Part shown: piece by piece, positions 35,401 through 47,006 of the stretch
Layout: each line of letters opens with the position of its first letter
Numbering within the stretch: the first letter of the stretch is position 1
NCBI GenBank assembly: GCA_029582165.1
Contig: CM055881.1
Coordinates: forward strand, 27,646,094 to 27,710,093
Reading direction: 5' to 3'
DNA: 64,000 bases
From: Portulaca oleracea
Taxonomy: Eukaryota > Streptophyta > Magnoliopsida > Caryophyllales > Portulacaceae
Program-made: the position numbers and the translations under genes
The notes under the pieces: model-generated
Told to the model about the DNA's origin: nothing
The model's database searches: none
The model's input: the letters and a program-made list of their open reading frames with translations, nothing else

Positions 35401-35911
35401 GTAATAACCTTAAATAATTTACTTGTACTAAAATAAAATCAATTGGTAATAATTGGGTTAAAATAAAATAACACTTGGATGTAGAAAATCCAAATAAATG
35501 AAATATAAATATTACTTGCACTTAAATGAAATAAATATAACCCAAATAAATTAGAGTTTTGGGCAAGAAGATACAAATGTTACGGGGTCGAATAATTAGA
35601 CCCCTTTCGGTTAAGAAAATAGCGTAAACGGTAAAACCCGATACAAATTAACTTAACGTGTAAATAACTTTATAACACAAATCGTATAACCTGAAATACT
35701 TTAACTCATTGAATGAACATATAAAGTAAAATTTTTAAGCCGATAATTCGGCATCTTGGCCATCTCCTGCACGAGACACGACACCGATAACAATAAATTA
35801 ATTAATTAATTAATAAATAAATAAAGGTAAACGCGAAAAATTTATAACGCGATTTAGATAATTTCTGTGCTTTATAAATAATTAAACATGATTTTGGGGT
35901 GGGTTGTTACA
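32443..35911 (-). repeat. Gyp-1 5' LTR (right copy)
   Basis: Direct repeat of 23005-26451. The end next to the primer-binding site is altered (AGATGCATGACC instead of TGTGACGCCCCAACC), so that terminus is mutated or mis-assembled. The outer end GGGTTGTTACA is intact. It carries the same UUCG-loop hairpin (32885-32904) and terminal box (32496-32540) as the other gypsy LTRs here. Confidence 0.92.
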
Positions 35912-35916
35912 AGAAG

Positions 35917-36647
35917 CTACAGCCAGGGGAGATGTTATAGCAGACTCCATTGTTTGCAAAGCCTGGCTAAAGCTCACTCCGCCCCATGTGGATTTCATGG
36001 TATGGATGATACTAATCGGTAAACTTAACACCATATCATACCTATGTAGGAGAGGACTCTTATCCCCGGATCAAGATTTCTTCCCTTTCTGTGGAGCACA
36101 TGGGGAAGATGTTGATCATGTATTCCTTCGGTGTAGATTTGTCAATGCTGTATAGGGTGCTATAATTCAGGACCTCAATGGGACACACCCACAAACTGAC
36201 TCCTTCAAGGAGTGATTCAAGCAGCGGCTGGAAGTTACGTTCTCAAATAGGACAAAGAAGAAGATATGGATTGTGTCATGTTTTGCTGCAACTTGGACAA
36301 TATGGAAGATAAGGAATGAGATTGTGTTTGACAACAAAGAACATGACACTATTACACTAATCTGGCAGTGAATTTATGCAAGAGAAGGATCTCAATGTGG
36401 GAAGCAACTTGAAATGGGAAGATCTCATATATAACTGAGCAACTCGAGAGGAATTTCACTCAAATTCATGTGATTCTTGGCTAATTTGAATAGGGCAAAC
36501 TGTGGTTTGGGGTTGGGGCTGAGATGCGAACTCTGGTTGTGATTGTATGAGCTATTCTTCTGTTTTGTCTTTGTGTCTTGTTAACGTGGCCTTGATTGGG
36601 CCTCGCTGGATAAATTGGGCTCTTGCTCTTAATTTTTCAAAAAAAAA
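35917..36647 (+). pseudogene. LINE-B ORF2 C-terminus: zf-RVT module and 3' UTR
   Basis: After the AGAAG target site the LINE frame continues: SIVCKAWLKLTPPHVDFMVW, then GKLNTISYLCRRG and a Cys/His cluster, FCGAHGEDVDHVFLRC. This is the zf-RVT domain found at the end of plant L1 ORF2. The next part (WIVSCFAATWTIWKIRNEIV) is also typical. The 3' UTR ends in poly-A at 36639-36649. Confidence 0.88.
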
Positions 36648-36653
36648 AAGAGG

Positions 36654-36692
36654 ACTCTTTTAACCATTGGAAAATTTTGTTCAGGGGGAGTT
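36654..36692 (+). repeat. TRIM-like mini internal region 2, right part with PPT
   Basis: Continuation of 14934-15037 across LINE-B, matching 14690-14737 (GGAAAATTTTGTTCAGGGGG against TAGATTTTGTTCCGACCAAG). It ends in CAGGGGGAGTT, a polypurine tract, directly before LTR 3. Confidence 0.7.
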
Positions 36693-37256
36693 TGTTGCAA
36701 TATTTATCTCTAAAATCCCCAGATTAACCACGTGATTTTATTTCCTAATTGTATTCAAAATTGTTTAGGTTTCTTTGTTATGTTGTGTTTCTCAATTACA
36801 TTATATATTTAATAAATCTAATTGGAGTTATAGTTGAGGTTTTGTTGTAGCTTGATGGCCAAAACTTTCATTGATAGCTAAGTCGCCGAGGCTAGCCTCT
36901 CTATAAATTGATGGTCGTTGAAGGCATATGATATGAGTCTTATGGAAAGAGCACCAGATGTCCCTTGAAGTGCACCAAAGAGGGGTGTTGGAACGCGCGT
37001 GTGTCTCCTTAAGAGCATTATAGCGGGTGATGGTGTATGGTTGAGAATTAGAATGAGTATTCTAATGGGGTTAGGATTATCCATGTAAGTTCTCTGAATA
37101 GTCATTGTAACACTATGGTAGTAAAGGCCCCTTGATAATGTATTATTTGTGGGTTTTTTACGATTTGTGTTTCGATGTTAAATCCTTGGGTCAATCGTAT
37201 TTGCTTTCTTGTTTATTTTGTACTATTGTTTGAGGCCTTGAACTCATGATCTAACA
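36693..37256 (+). mobile_element. Copia-type LTR 3 of the TRIM-like series
   Basis: Starts TGTTGCAATATTTATC behind a polypurine tract and ends ATGATCTAACA. The end is followed by AATAGTGTCTGAGCAAG, which resembles a decayed AATGGTATCAGAGCAAG primer-binding site. Having a PPT on one side and a PBS on the other means this LTR is shared by two consecutive units, as in TRIM tandem arrays. Length is 564 bp. No coding sequence. Confidence 0.65.
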
Positions 37257-37559
37257 AATAGTGTCTGAGCAAGAAGGTGTTTCTTACTAGTGGATATCGT
37301 AACCTTTTACTTTTTAGCCTTAAATGTCTTTCATGAGGTTATCAACTTTCCTACCAAGGTTAAAAAGCTATTTGCAGTTGTTACGAATGTCCCAAAACTT
37401 CCTATGAAGTTATATTATTAAACATAATGAGGGAGTTTTAGATGCATTGTTTTTCTAGCTTTTACGTTATGAGGTTAGTTCACGCATCTTAATCTCATTG
37501 TTTGCCTATAGAAGCATGTGTAGCTACAACTCTATTACCACAACAAAAAGGATTAACAA
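37257..37559. other. Sequence after LTR 3, unclassified
   Basis: Begins with the PBS-like motif and then shows no gag or pol similarity that I can recognise. Confidence 0.4.
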
Positions 37560-37905
37560 TATATTTTCTATTAGGTGTGCCAACTAGAGAGAAATATTGA
37601 GAAAGAATAGTTTCACCAATATTTTTCAGAGAGTTCCACCATTGTAATCCTTAGCGAGATTGTGAGTTGAGAGTTTGAGAGATTTGTGTTGTAATCTCCA
37701 ATGCTAGATCATATCACACCATGTGATAGTGATTGCCTTTGTACTCCTCCCTTCTCATAGTGAATTATTTTTTTGTTGTCGTCGTCCGTGGGTTTTTCTC
37801 CGAGTTCTTTGGTTTCCCAAGTAAATCTTGTTATTGCTATTTTTGCAGTTTTTATTTTCGTTCCTAATTTTGTCTTAATCTCTGTCATCTCCCTATTTGC
37901 TTCTA
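37560..37905 (+). repeat. Copia LTR 3'-half relic
   Basis: It has CCAACTAGAGAGAAATATTG, then a GTAATCTCC-type R region, and CGTCCGTGGGTTTTTCTCCG followed by CAAGTAAATCTTGTTATTGC. This is the usual ending of plant copia LTRs, and the same style as 10930-11155 plus 14365-14550 and as 51090-51315. Ends were not determined. Confidence 0.55.
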
Positions 37906-39505
37906 CTATTATTTGTAACTTGTATGTTAACCAACTCTGAATCTCCTTTTAGCAGTGTTTGCTTAATAGTTTTTCATATTAGCTTCTCAGACTTAAAAAG
38001 TTTATTTTCAAAACGCTGCTTGATGTAATTTTTGGAATAACTTCTTACAAATGACTAATTTTATCAGATACATTTTCTACGAACATCTAATTCAAGCTAT
38101 TAAGTTAATCAACTAATTTAAACAGCTAAGTTAAATATATTGCTAATTCAAATAGCTAACAATTGGTTGTTAAACTGAAACTTTGTACGGTAGAATTTTC
38201 ATTATATTTATCACAAAATAACAATATTATAAATGTAAAACTACTCAAATAATTCATAATGAATGAGATAATTTGCCAGGTTTAAATTAATCTAAATGAC
38301 CAAAACATAATGAAGATAAAGAATTCTAAAAGCTAAAGTTACTTGAAGTAAATTTTATACAAATTTTGTCCTTTAATTGTACCATTTTATCATCCTGTTG
38401 CTACTAAGAAAATTTAGAAAAAGACACATCACAACCACATGGTCTGTGGCCGCTAGAGGATCCTCAGTGTTCCTTTGGATGATAAAGTTCAATGAACAAT
38501 TTACCATCAGTCGTTTCTCTGATCGCGCGTTAATTCTTCATGCTCTTCTCGATATTTTACCCGAGGTGGTATGTCATCCTATCTTAACCTATTGGTTATT
38601 TGAAGTCTATCAATGGTCATAGGCACCATGGTCTTTTTCGAAAATCACACCCATAGATAAGTTCAATTCAAACAATAGATTTTGTTGGGTTTTTTTTTTT
38701 TTTTGGTACCAAATTGAAGTAATGTTGTGGATGGCTTGTTGGGGGATTGTTAGCTTTTTAGGTTGCTTGTTGTAACTGGTTTTTGATGGTCTACAACTCG
38801 TTAGGTGAATCTTTTTTGCTATCTCCTAGGAAGGGTAAGGGGTGATTTTTATGATGAATCCATGGATGTAATATCAATAGTTGCCCTTAGTGAAATTTGG
38901 TTGTGCTTAAGGAATTTTGTGACTAAAGAGTGTGTGGTAAGTCTGGTAAACCGAACTACGAACTAGCTGAACCGAATCGAGGGAAATAAACAGTTAATCG
39001 AATCGACAAGTCGATAAGCTTTTCAGTTTGTTTCCATCTCATGACTTCCGAACTACCGAACTGATAACTATTTTTTTCAAAAAAAAATATTTTTAAATAT
39101 GCACATTTATGTAAGGTTTTGTGTGATTTATTTAAGCTATTGCGTACTATATACTGTGTTGAGTAGTGTAGCTATTGTGTTAATAATTCAAAAAATTAGA
39201 GATTCAAAAAATTTGGAGATTAGTAAACAATAGACCATCCATCATCATCATCATTATTATTATTTAATGTTATTAAAGAAGTTATCAAGTATACAATAGA
39301 AGGTAATTAATGAGTACTTTCCATATTCGCAATGTCAAATCTTGACTTGCCATTGATGAGAATGAAAATAAATGGCAAACAAAAGTGCTTAAAAGTTGAA
39401 GAATGAATTAAAATTCATCATAGATTCTTCTTGCTTGAATAATCAGAACTATGATAATTGTAATAGTTACTGTCTAACGTTGGGTGTAGCTGGCTCAACC
39501 CCAAT
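37906..39505. other. Intergenic DNA, no supported gene
   Basis: AT-rich. A poly-T run lies at about 38690-38704, and AACCGAA-type motifs lie at about 38948-39065. An 81-codon frame at 38377-38622 has no domain or homologue that I recognise, and I do not call it a gene. Confidence 0.45.
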
Positions 39506-39983
39506 GTCAGTGTAATAACCCAACATTAACTACCTCTTAATAAATATTTATTAACGTATTTAATCAAGGTTAAAAATAATTAAATAATAATTAAAGCGCG
39601 TGTTCCAATTCTTCTAACCAGTATGTGTTTTGCAGGACATGAACAGTGCAACGACCATCAAAATTTTAGATTAGAAAAATTCTTGTCATGTTCCTTCTCC
39701 CGATTTAAATTTATGATTATCATGGATATTCAAGTATTTTCTTTCGGGTCCCGATATTTTTTATTTTATTCCTTTACCCAGGTCAAGTTAAAATATAATT
39801 AGGAAAGTACCCGGGATATGAATATTTATTTGGGTTTCATAGATCGTGCGTTAAAATTTTTACGGTATAACAGGTTTAAGTAAATTGGGTTTAGGGAGAT
39901 TAAAAAATTGATAATTTGTATTTGGGCCATCCTTTGGGTCGGCTAAGTGAAGGGAAGAGGGGCCTTTGGGCCTCTCACTTGTC

Positions 39984-39990
39984 TATAAAT
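39984..39990 (+). promoter_or_regulatory. TATA box of the Tekay-like solo LTR
   Basis: TATAAAT about 475 bp into the LTR, followed by a C/T-rich leader with CTCCCTCCCTCAC. Position and context fit a retrotransposon promoter. Confidence 0.6.
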
Positions 39991-41448
39991 GCAAGACTTA
40001 GGTAGGAATTAATCCCATTTGATTTTACATACAAACTCATACTCCCTCCCTCACTCTAATGTCTCTTTGGGCTCTTCATCTTCCCGAGCCCTTTATCTCC
40101 ACCTCCGCCTGTGCTTCTCGCGCTGCACTCCACCCCAAGCAACCACCTCCAAAGGCGTGGCCCGACGGCCACCGCCACCACCATCATCTTTCTTCTTCTT
40201 TTCTCCATTTGAGTTGAGGATAATCAAGTGTTGTATAAGCTCAAGTGGTGGTTATTGAAAGTGTAAAAGTACAAGAGTGAGAATTTGGTAAGTATGTGAT
40301 GAGATTGTTTTCTAATGGTTGAATGAGTGGGGATTATGTTGTTGTATGAGCATGCATGATGATTGGGATAATATACTCACTGCGGAAGTATGAATTTTAT
40401 GAATATTTATTGATGGATGTACTTAGTTTAAGGTTAAATGGTTATATTAGCGAAGATTATGATGTTTAATGGTATATTATTGAAACTTGATGCTTGGGAT
40501 GTTGAATCATGGTAAGAATATGCTTTGCATGTGTGAAATATGATCTTGGATGGAAGATTTCTGAAGTTTTAATTCTGGGAATTTAGTAATTATGTTTAAG
40601 GAGTTCTTTAGGAAAGATTAATATAGAATAATGGAGTTTAAAGTGCATGCAAGACCAAAGATGGCATGTATTTCAGTTCTGGTTGTAATATGAAATTTCC
40701 AGAAAGTATAAAGTATATGTTTAACCCAGATTTTTACATAAAATGGTAGCTTAAGATGTTAGCTAACACCCAACTTTTGAATTTCATAATTCCGATATGT
40801 ATATCACAAGTTATGACCAAAACCGTAAAGAGGTGTAACTATATACGATTTCTGAGATGGGTATGAAAATGCATGTTTTACGTCTGGATTGGAGATCTCA
40901 TTGGTTTAAGTGTTCAACGTGGAAGTTGTAGAATGTCTATCAAGCTTCCAAAAAGGTAAATTTCATAGCTATACGATATTGGGAGTGGAATTTATGAGTC
41001 ACCGAACCTTGGTCAGTAACTTGAGTCTGCCCAGAAAAATTGATTTGATTGTCCTGTGTTCATGGCCAAATTCCGGCACTTTCCCATGTCCAAATCAGTT
41101 TATGATCAACATGAAAGTTTTAGTATGATCTTCAAGCTTTCCATAGATAGCTTGCATGTCCCAAATTGATGTCTATAACCTGAGTTATGACTCTCCGAAA
41201 AATCGGTGTTCATGCATGTACATTCTGGACAGCCTTCTGAGTTTGGGATTTTTACCCTCCTTAGCCACGTTTTTGACCTTCATGATCAACTAGAAAGTTG
41301 TAGCACATAAGCTTAGCATTCCAAAAAGTCCTTATTCATAATCATTCGATGCTTGTGGGAGAAGTTATGGCCTTCCGAGTGAACCTTAGGAAGCTTGACC
41401 AATTATCAAGTAATCTTAGGATTTTACTAGGATATTCTTCATTAATCT

Positions 41449-44400
41449 TGTAACACCCCAACCTTAACCACAAGATTAAAATCCTACTTAGAATCCCAAA
41501 CCTGTGATTAGCGCAGCGGAACACCTTAGGTCGAGGCATTACCGCCGTCCCCAAAAGAGACAAGGCACAAACACTCCAAAACCAACCAAGAAACAACTTT
41601 TACAACCCTTGAAACATTAGATACATAACTTAGAAACTAAAAAAAAAATACTAATACAACTTCCGACTTGGTCGTCCTGCCGATTATAGAACCCTGGGAA
41701 CTACCTCACAACTGGAGCTACTTCTGAATAGACTTGTCCTTGCCTTGGGAGCTCGAACCTCCTAAAAACAAAACATTAAAACATTGCCAAACGTGAGTGG
41801 GGAAACACTCAGTACATAAACCTCCAACACGTAAAACCGTTCGAAAACGGTTTTAGTGCCGACATTTAAATTCATTTTGAAAACAGGGAAAGGGAAAAGA
41901 AACATTAACTTGAAATGACATGAACATATATATATACATGAGTAAATGTTGTAGAATAGAGAGAGATAGAAAATACGTGGAACCCTTATGATCGGTGCAA
42001 GCACCTCACACACGCGCATGCCCAAATCGATCTAGATTTGGATTGGGTGACTGCTGAGCAGTCGACACTGGCCAGGTCTAGGACACTCTGATCAGGAGCA
42101 TCTAAAAGGCTAGCACTTCACGTAACTAGCTAGAACATAAAACATAGAATACATAAAATGGGTCCACTTTTGAATACAATGATATCATAAAACATAAAAC
42201 TTGATATGGTAGGAATATAATGAACCATGAACATGATTAGATATAAAAGTTGGATAATTCGCGTACCTTGGGATGATAAAGACCTTGGCAGTGCGTCTCG
42301 GCTTTGAGATGACTTTGGTGACTTGTCAACTAGGATAAGAGTAATGGAAAATGAAGTACCGATTAAGGTTTTTAGTTAGTTTCAAAGGTTTAGAAACTTT
42401 GGTAAATATAAATGAAATAACTTAGGGAGCAAATTTCAGGTTGTATAAAAATAAAGATTATAGCGTAACTTGAGTTAGGAAAATCGGAATGAAGTAAATG
42501 AGTACATCCTGGAATAGAGAAAATCATAATCTACAACTTTGTCAACAGAATCAGAGGGTAAAAATGAGAGGGAGGGCACCAAAATGGGCCCGGACAGAAA
42601 CTGGGTTCGGATAATTAAGAACTCCGGGTCGAATTTATATGAAAATATTGACGTAGAAAGGTGAATTAAGATGATGGAACTTGAATCTTGGAAAGGTAGC
42701 TTAAATTGATGAAAAATGGGACTTAAAGATTGAAGGTTAGAATGGAAATCGTGGACTTAAAGATGATGCGAAGACGTGATAATGAGATTAAAAATGAAGT
42801 GAGAATGATTCATGGGGTATGGGTTTTCGAACGTGATTGAGAGGCAAGCTTAAGTTGGTACTTTAGAGGGCAAAAGACTTGAAACTACTTAGGGCTTGGA
42901 GGTTATAAAGCTAGATGAGAAATCTTAGCTAGATCAATAATAAAGGGCTTTTAAGCTAAAATCCATGAGGAGAAAACTTATAACTTGCGTTAGATTCATA
43001 AACCCTTGGAATGATGACCTTAGGATATACTTAGGCTTCCAAACCATACTTTTCAACCTTAAAATCATAATATAGGATTACAACATATAACCATAACTTA
43101 TCAATGCTTAAAATCCTCTATTGATATTGGTTTAGGGCCCCAAAGATGGAATTTAATAAGGAATAAACTGGGCAGAAACTTCAAGATGGACAGCCCTTCT
43201 TTCCGGGCTCATAACTCAAACTCGCGATATCGGATAACTACAAACCATACCTTTCTGGAAAGCTTGCAATGTGACCTAAAACTTTCATATTTACCACAAA
43301 AACTAGAAAGATCTTCAAAGGGACGAAAAACAGCCCTTAAGCTACTGACTTCCTGAAACGTATTCCGAAACGTGACGTTACAGTTTTGGCCATAACTCGG
43401 CCTATACAAGACGGAATTTAGAAATTCCAAAGCCTATGGTTAGCTAACACCTTGGGCTATCTTATGGAGTAAAAGTCTGGCCTAAACTCTAACTTTTGAG
43501 GCTCTGTAAATTTCCAGAAGTTGGACAGAAACTATTTTGCTTTTAAACTCAGCTCTAATGGTAATTTTGGCCCTTAATTGACAATAATTCTCAACTAAAT
43601 CTCACTTTTGCTATACTCCATCATATTTCCAGAAATAAACCTTGAAAGTTAACTCATCAAAGAGCTTAAATCTCACATGCATCCATAAATTCAACATGCA
43701 ATTCATCCCCACATCATACTTTGATATTCTTTCACTAAAATCTCTTTAATTTACCCAAATTAAACATAATAACACTTTAATAACAATCTTAACATACATA
43801 ATCAGCCTTTAATACTCAGAAACTTTTCAAGAATCTTACGTGCATCAAGATTATAACACTATCCATCAAGAATTCAACAAGAAAACCTCAAGAACTCATC
43901 CAAATACACATGCATATACTCCAAACTCAAACCCTAACTTAACCAAAACAATTATAACTTGGAATTTATGCTAAAAGAGAGTAAAATAGATAGAAATTAC
44001 AAAAGAAACATATATAAAACATGAAATTCAGATTAGGGTTTAAAAGAATTGAAATTGGGGGTTTGAGAGATTACCCTTAAGGTTAAAAATTGATGAAAAC
44101 ACAAGAGAGAGGGGCGCGAGGATGACGGCGTAGAAGCTCAGACCGGAAAACGCCGGTGGTGGTGGCTGGTGCCTCGGCCAGAACAGGGAGGAAGAGAGAG
44201 TAGAGAGAGATTGAGGGTGTTTGGGTGTTTGAATTAGAATGATAAATGACCCTTCTAACTAAAACTACTACTATATACTCCCTCTAATTAACTAGCTTAG
44301 GACAACAATTTAGTAAAATAAACACTAGATAAAATAATAGGATGATAAAATTTAGGTCAAATAAATAAGAATTGTAATTAGTAAGTTAAAATAGTGAGGT

Positions 44401-44845
44401 TTGTAGAGAATAAAATTTAGGAGTAATAAATTGGTAACAACTTGGTAAAATAAATTAGAACTTGGATTAAATAAAATAATATGAGTAAAATTACCACTTG
44501 AAATTATATAAAGGAAATGTGATTAAAAAGGATTAAAATTGAGATGCTAAAATACATAAAATGAGACATAAAATATTCAACTGATCCTCGGTAAATAAAT
44601 TTATAACATAAATCGTATAACCTGAAATACTTTAACTCATTGAATGAATATGTAAAGTAGATTTTTAATCCGATAATTCGGCACCTTAGCCATCTCCTGC
44701 ACGAGACTTGACACCGATAACAATAAATAAATAAGTAAATGAATAAATAAATAAATAAAGGTAAACGCGAACAATTTATAACTTAATTTAAATAATTACG
44801 GTAATTTGTATTTAATTAATCATGGTTTTGGGGCGGGTTGTTACA
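41449..44845 (-). repeat. Gyp-2 3' LTR (left copy)
   Basis: Plus-strand ends TGTAACACCCCAACC and GCGGGTTGTTACA. It carries the 9-bp-stem UUCG-loop hairpin at 41833-41854 and the terminal box at 41504-41548. A GC patch at about 44118-44165 differs from the right copy by lost CGG-type triplets. Confidence 0.93.
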
Positions 44846-44862
44846 CCCTCCCCCCCTAAAAG
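44846..44862 (-). other. Gyp-2 polypurine tract
   Basis: Minus-strand CTTTTAGGGGGGGAGGG immediately before the 3' LTR. Confidence 0.85.
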
Positions 44863-44899
44863 AAAGTTTCGTCCCCGAAACTAAAAAAATGGTTATTAA

Positions 44900-45458
44900 A
44901 CGTGCTTGTTTTACCTTAGAAGAGATGGGGGTACTGTTCCTTCATGTTTTCCTCGGTTTCCTACGTGGCCTCCGAGGCGTCTTGATTCGCCCATAGCACT
45001 TTGACTAAGGGGACTTCTTTCGTACATAGCTGCTTGATTCGTCGATCCAAAATTCGACCTACTGCTCGAAGGTTAGATCTTCGGCTCAAAAGCGGTGGTT
45101 CTTCCACTAGAACATGCTTCGCGTTCGGTACATATTTTCGGAGTTGCGATACGTGAAAAACGTCGTGAATCCTTCTTCTTTACGAAAGGCACTGGTGCTC
45201 CCCAGGGTGATGCGCTGGGTCTAATGAATCCTTACTTAATAATTCCTCCAGCTGTATCTTCAACTCCTTAAGCTCTACTGGCGCCATTCGGTAAGACGAT
45301 TTGGATATTGGCCTAGTTCCAGGAATTAATTCAATCTCAACGTCAATCTCCCTCTTCGGGGGTAATTCCGTAATTTCCTTGGGGAAAACGTTCGGAAACT
45401 CGCGCACCACTGGAATCTCCTCTATCTTGGTTGGGTCCTTATAAATTAAGCAAAACAT
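44900..45458 (-). pseudogene. Gyp-2 RT start fused to integrase C-terminus/chromodomain
   Basis: Frame 45458-45180 holds the RT start (VVREFPNVFPKEITELPP, then GTRPISKSSYRMAP and LKELKIQLEELLSKD). At about 45175, just after the WGAPV-FVKKKD block, the sequence jumps into HDVFHVSQLRKYVP and then a chromodomain ending ENMKEQYPHLF. That removes the RT palm, RNase H and integrase core in one deletion. The Trp of the chromodomain TWE motif is a TAG stop (about 44966). Frames also shift near the join. Confidence 0.88.
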
Positions 45459-45469
45459 TGGTTATTCTA

Positions 45470-46990
45470 AAAAGGTTTAAGCTTTACTAGTCTAAGATTT
45501 ATCTCCTCATATTTGTAGTTAACAAGAGGTAATACAATTGATGGGGATAAGAATTATAATGATGTTATGAATAAGGAAATCCATAAGAGATGCTGAAATG
45601 AGCTTGATATGAAGGAGAAGATCTCGAGTAAGCTTTTGATAATCAAATCTAGGTTTGAGAGATGTTTATGTATGTTTTCAGAAATATCGTGGAGTTTCTA
45701 GTGTTGTACAGAGGCAAGAAAACCTTCAAGCTTCAGAGAGAAAGGTTTTGGGTAAATATGTCAAGATTCTTGAATTATGAAAATCAGTGTCGGGGATGCA
45801 TGAATGATTGGCAAAATTTGCTTGGGATATGCAAGGCGTAAGCTGATGAAATGGGCCGAATAGTAACTTGTATTTAAGCTAAATCTTGGATATGAACTGT
45901 AGATGTTGTTGAGAATGATGATTATTTCGGGAGGAGAAAAGATGATCAAATAAGAAATACAATAGAATAGGTGTAGTCGATCACCACTGGATGTATGAGT
46001 AGATTATTGTTAGAATAAAGACACTTATCCAAAAAGGAAATTGAGAAAAGAAAGAGTCGCCAATAAGGTGTGGGCATAACATTAAGGAGCTAAAATAATT
46101 GGTCGGTAACGATGACAAGTTCTCCTAAAAATTCTTGAAAATGGGAAATGATTAGAATTGACGAAGTTGATTGCTATCTTACGACGATGAAAGGTGAATT
46201 TAGGAGGGGAATGTACAATACGAGTGGGAGGTGAAGCTTGATTTAAATAATAAACTCGAGGTATGATAGCCCTACAGAGGAGGGTTGGAACTTACAATGA
46301 TTGTTCATTAAAGGAGGAGGCTGGGTATTCATGTGTTGAATATGACAGATTTTGGGCCTCAAGGTGGTCCAATCGAAGTCGTTCTCCACCGGAGCGGCGG
46401 GTGTAGATGTTCCCACTTCATGGTCCTTGACTTACTTTGGTTCTAGGCGTACCTCATCTTGATCCCGTAAATTATGCCACTTTTCGGGCTTCCAGAAAGG
46501 TTCATTCCATATTAATATTTAGGACTCATTTCATCCTACACCAATCCCACTTGGGACTTACTTTATAATCTTTTTGTTAACTCTCAAAGACTTTTGAGAA
46601 GATACTTTGACATATTTCATAATTTCCCAATATATATTCATAGCTTTACTTGTATAAACTACTAGGCTCAACTCAAATTTAACTAGATTTTCCCCTTAAA
46701 AAATTTTGGCTAAAGCTTCCTAAAATCCTGGGAAAAAATTTGGCAGCATTTCCCCTATAAATAGAGCTATCCCCCAAATTTACAAAATCTTGGAAACCTG
46801 CGAGGAAGAGCAATTTACATACTACACCAATATTTAGAGCTGCACGCTCATCAACAATTCCCAACATAATCATCACTTATCATACCAACCGTAGAAATAC
46901 TCATTTTCACATGCCTAACTTTCTCCGTAAACCATAACACAAAATCAATGTCTTAAAGAATTCTATGATCCCAAATTCTAATTAACTTCT
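45470..46990 (-). other. Gyp-2 leader and unreadable gag-side region
   Basis: No gag or protease is recognisable. It contains the leader box GGCAGCATTTCCCCTATAAA (46741-46760) shared with Gyp-1, and the plus-strand motif TTTAGGAGGGGAATGTACAA (about 46199-46218), also shared. Confidence 0.55.
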
Positions 46991-47002
46991 GCTCTGATAC
47001 CA
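46991..47002 (-). other. Gyp-2 primer-binding site (tRNA-Met type)
   Basis: Minus-strand TGGTATCAGAGC, 4 bases from the 5' LTR. Confidence 0.93.
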
Positions 47003-47006
47003 CAAC

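Larger units (their letters stand above)
23005..35911 (-). mobile_element. Gyp-1: full-length gypsy chromovirus (Tekay/Del-like), 12.9 kb, decayed
   Basis: Two 3.45 kb direct repeats flank a 6.0 kb internal region. A perfect 5-bp TSD, AGAAG (23000-23004, 35912-35916), lies in LINE-B. The minus orientation is shown by the primer-binding site TGGTATCAGAGC (complement at 32427-32438) beside the right LTR and the polypurine tract beside the left LTR. Pol remnants on the minus strand run RT, RNase H, integrase, integrase C-terminus/chromodomain, which is the gypsy order. All are broken. Gag and protease were not recognised. Confidence 0.92.
15038..36647 (+). mobile_element. LINE-B: near full-length plant L1 element, split by two insertions
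   Basis: LINE-B occupies 15038-19466, 22624-23004 and 35917-36647, about 5.5 kb in total, the usual size for plant L1. Layout: ORF1 with an RRM domain, endonuclease, reverse transcriptase, post-RT segment, zf-RVT module and a poly-A run at 36639-36649. A short duplication AAGAGG (15032-15037 and 36648-36653) flanks it. The reading frame resumes correctly across the Tat solo LTR and across Gyp-1, which proves both are younger insertions. Several stops and frameshifts make the copy inactive. Confidence 0.9.

Noticed and set aside
38377..38622. 81-codon plus frame near 38.4 kb
   Set aside because: No recognisable domain, no promoter or splice context, and close to chance length in AT-rich DNA.
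41762..42025. 87-codon hydrophobic minus frame duplicated at 47313-47576
   Set aside because: Same LTR duplication effect in Gyp-2; not a membrane protein gene.
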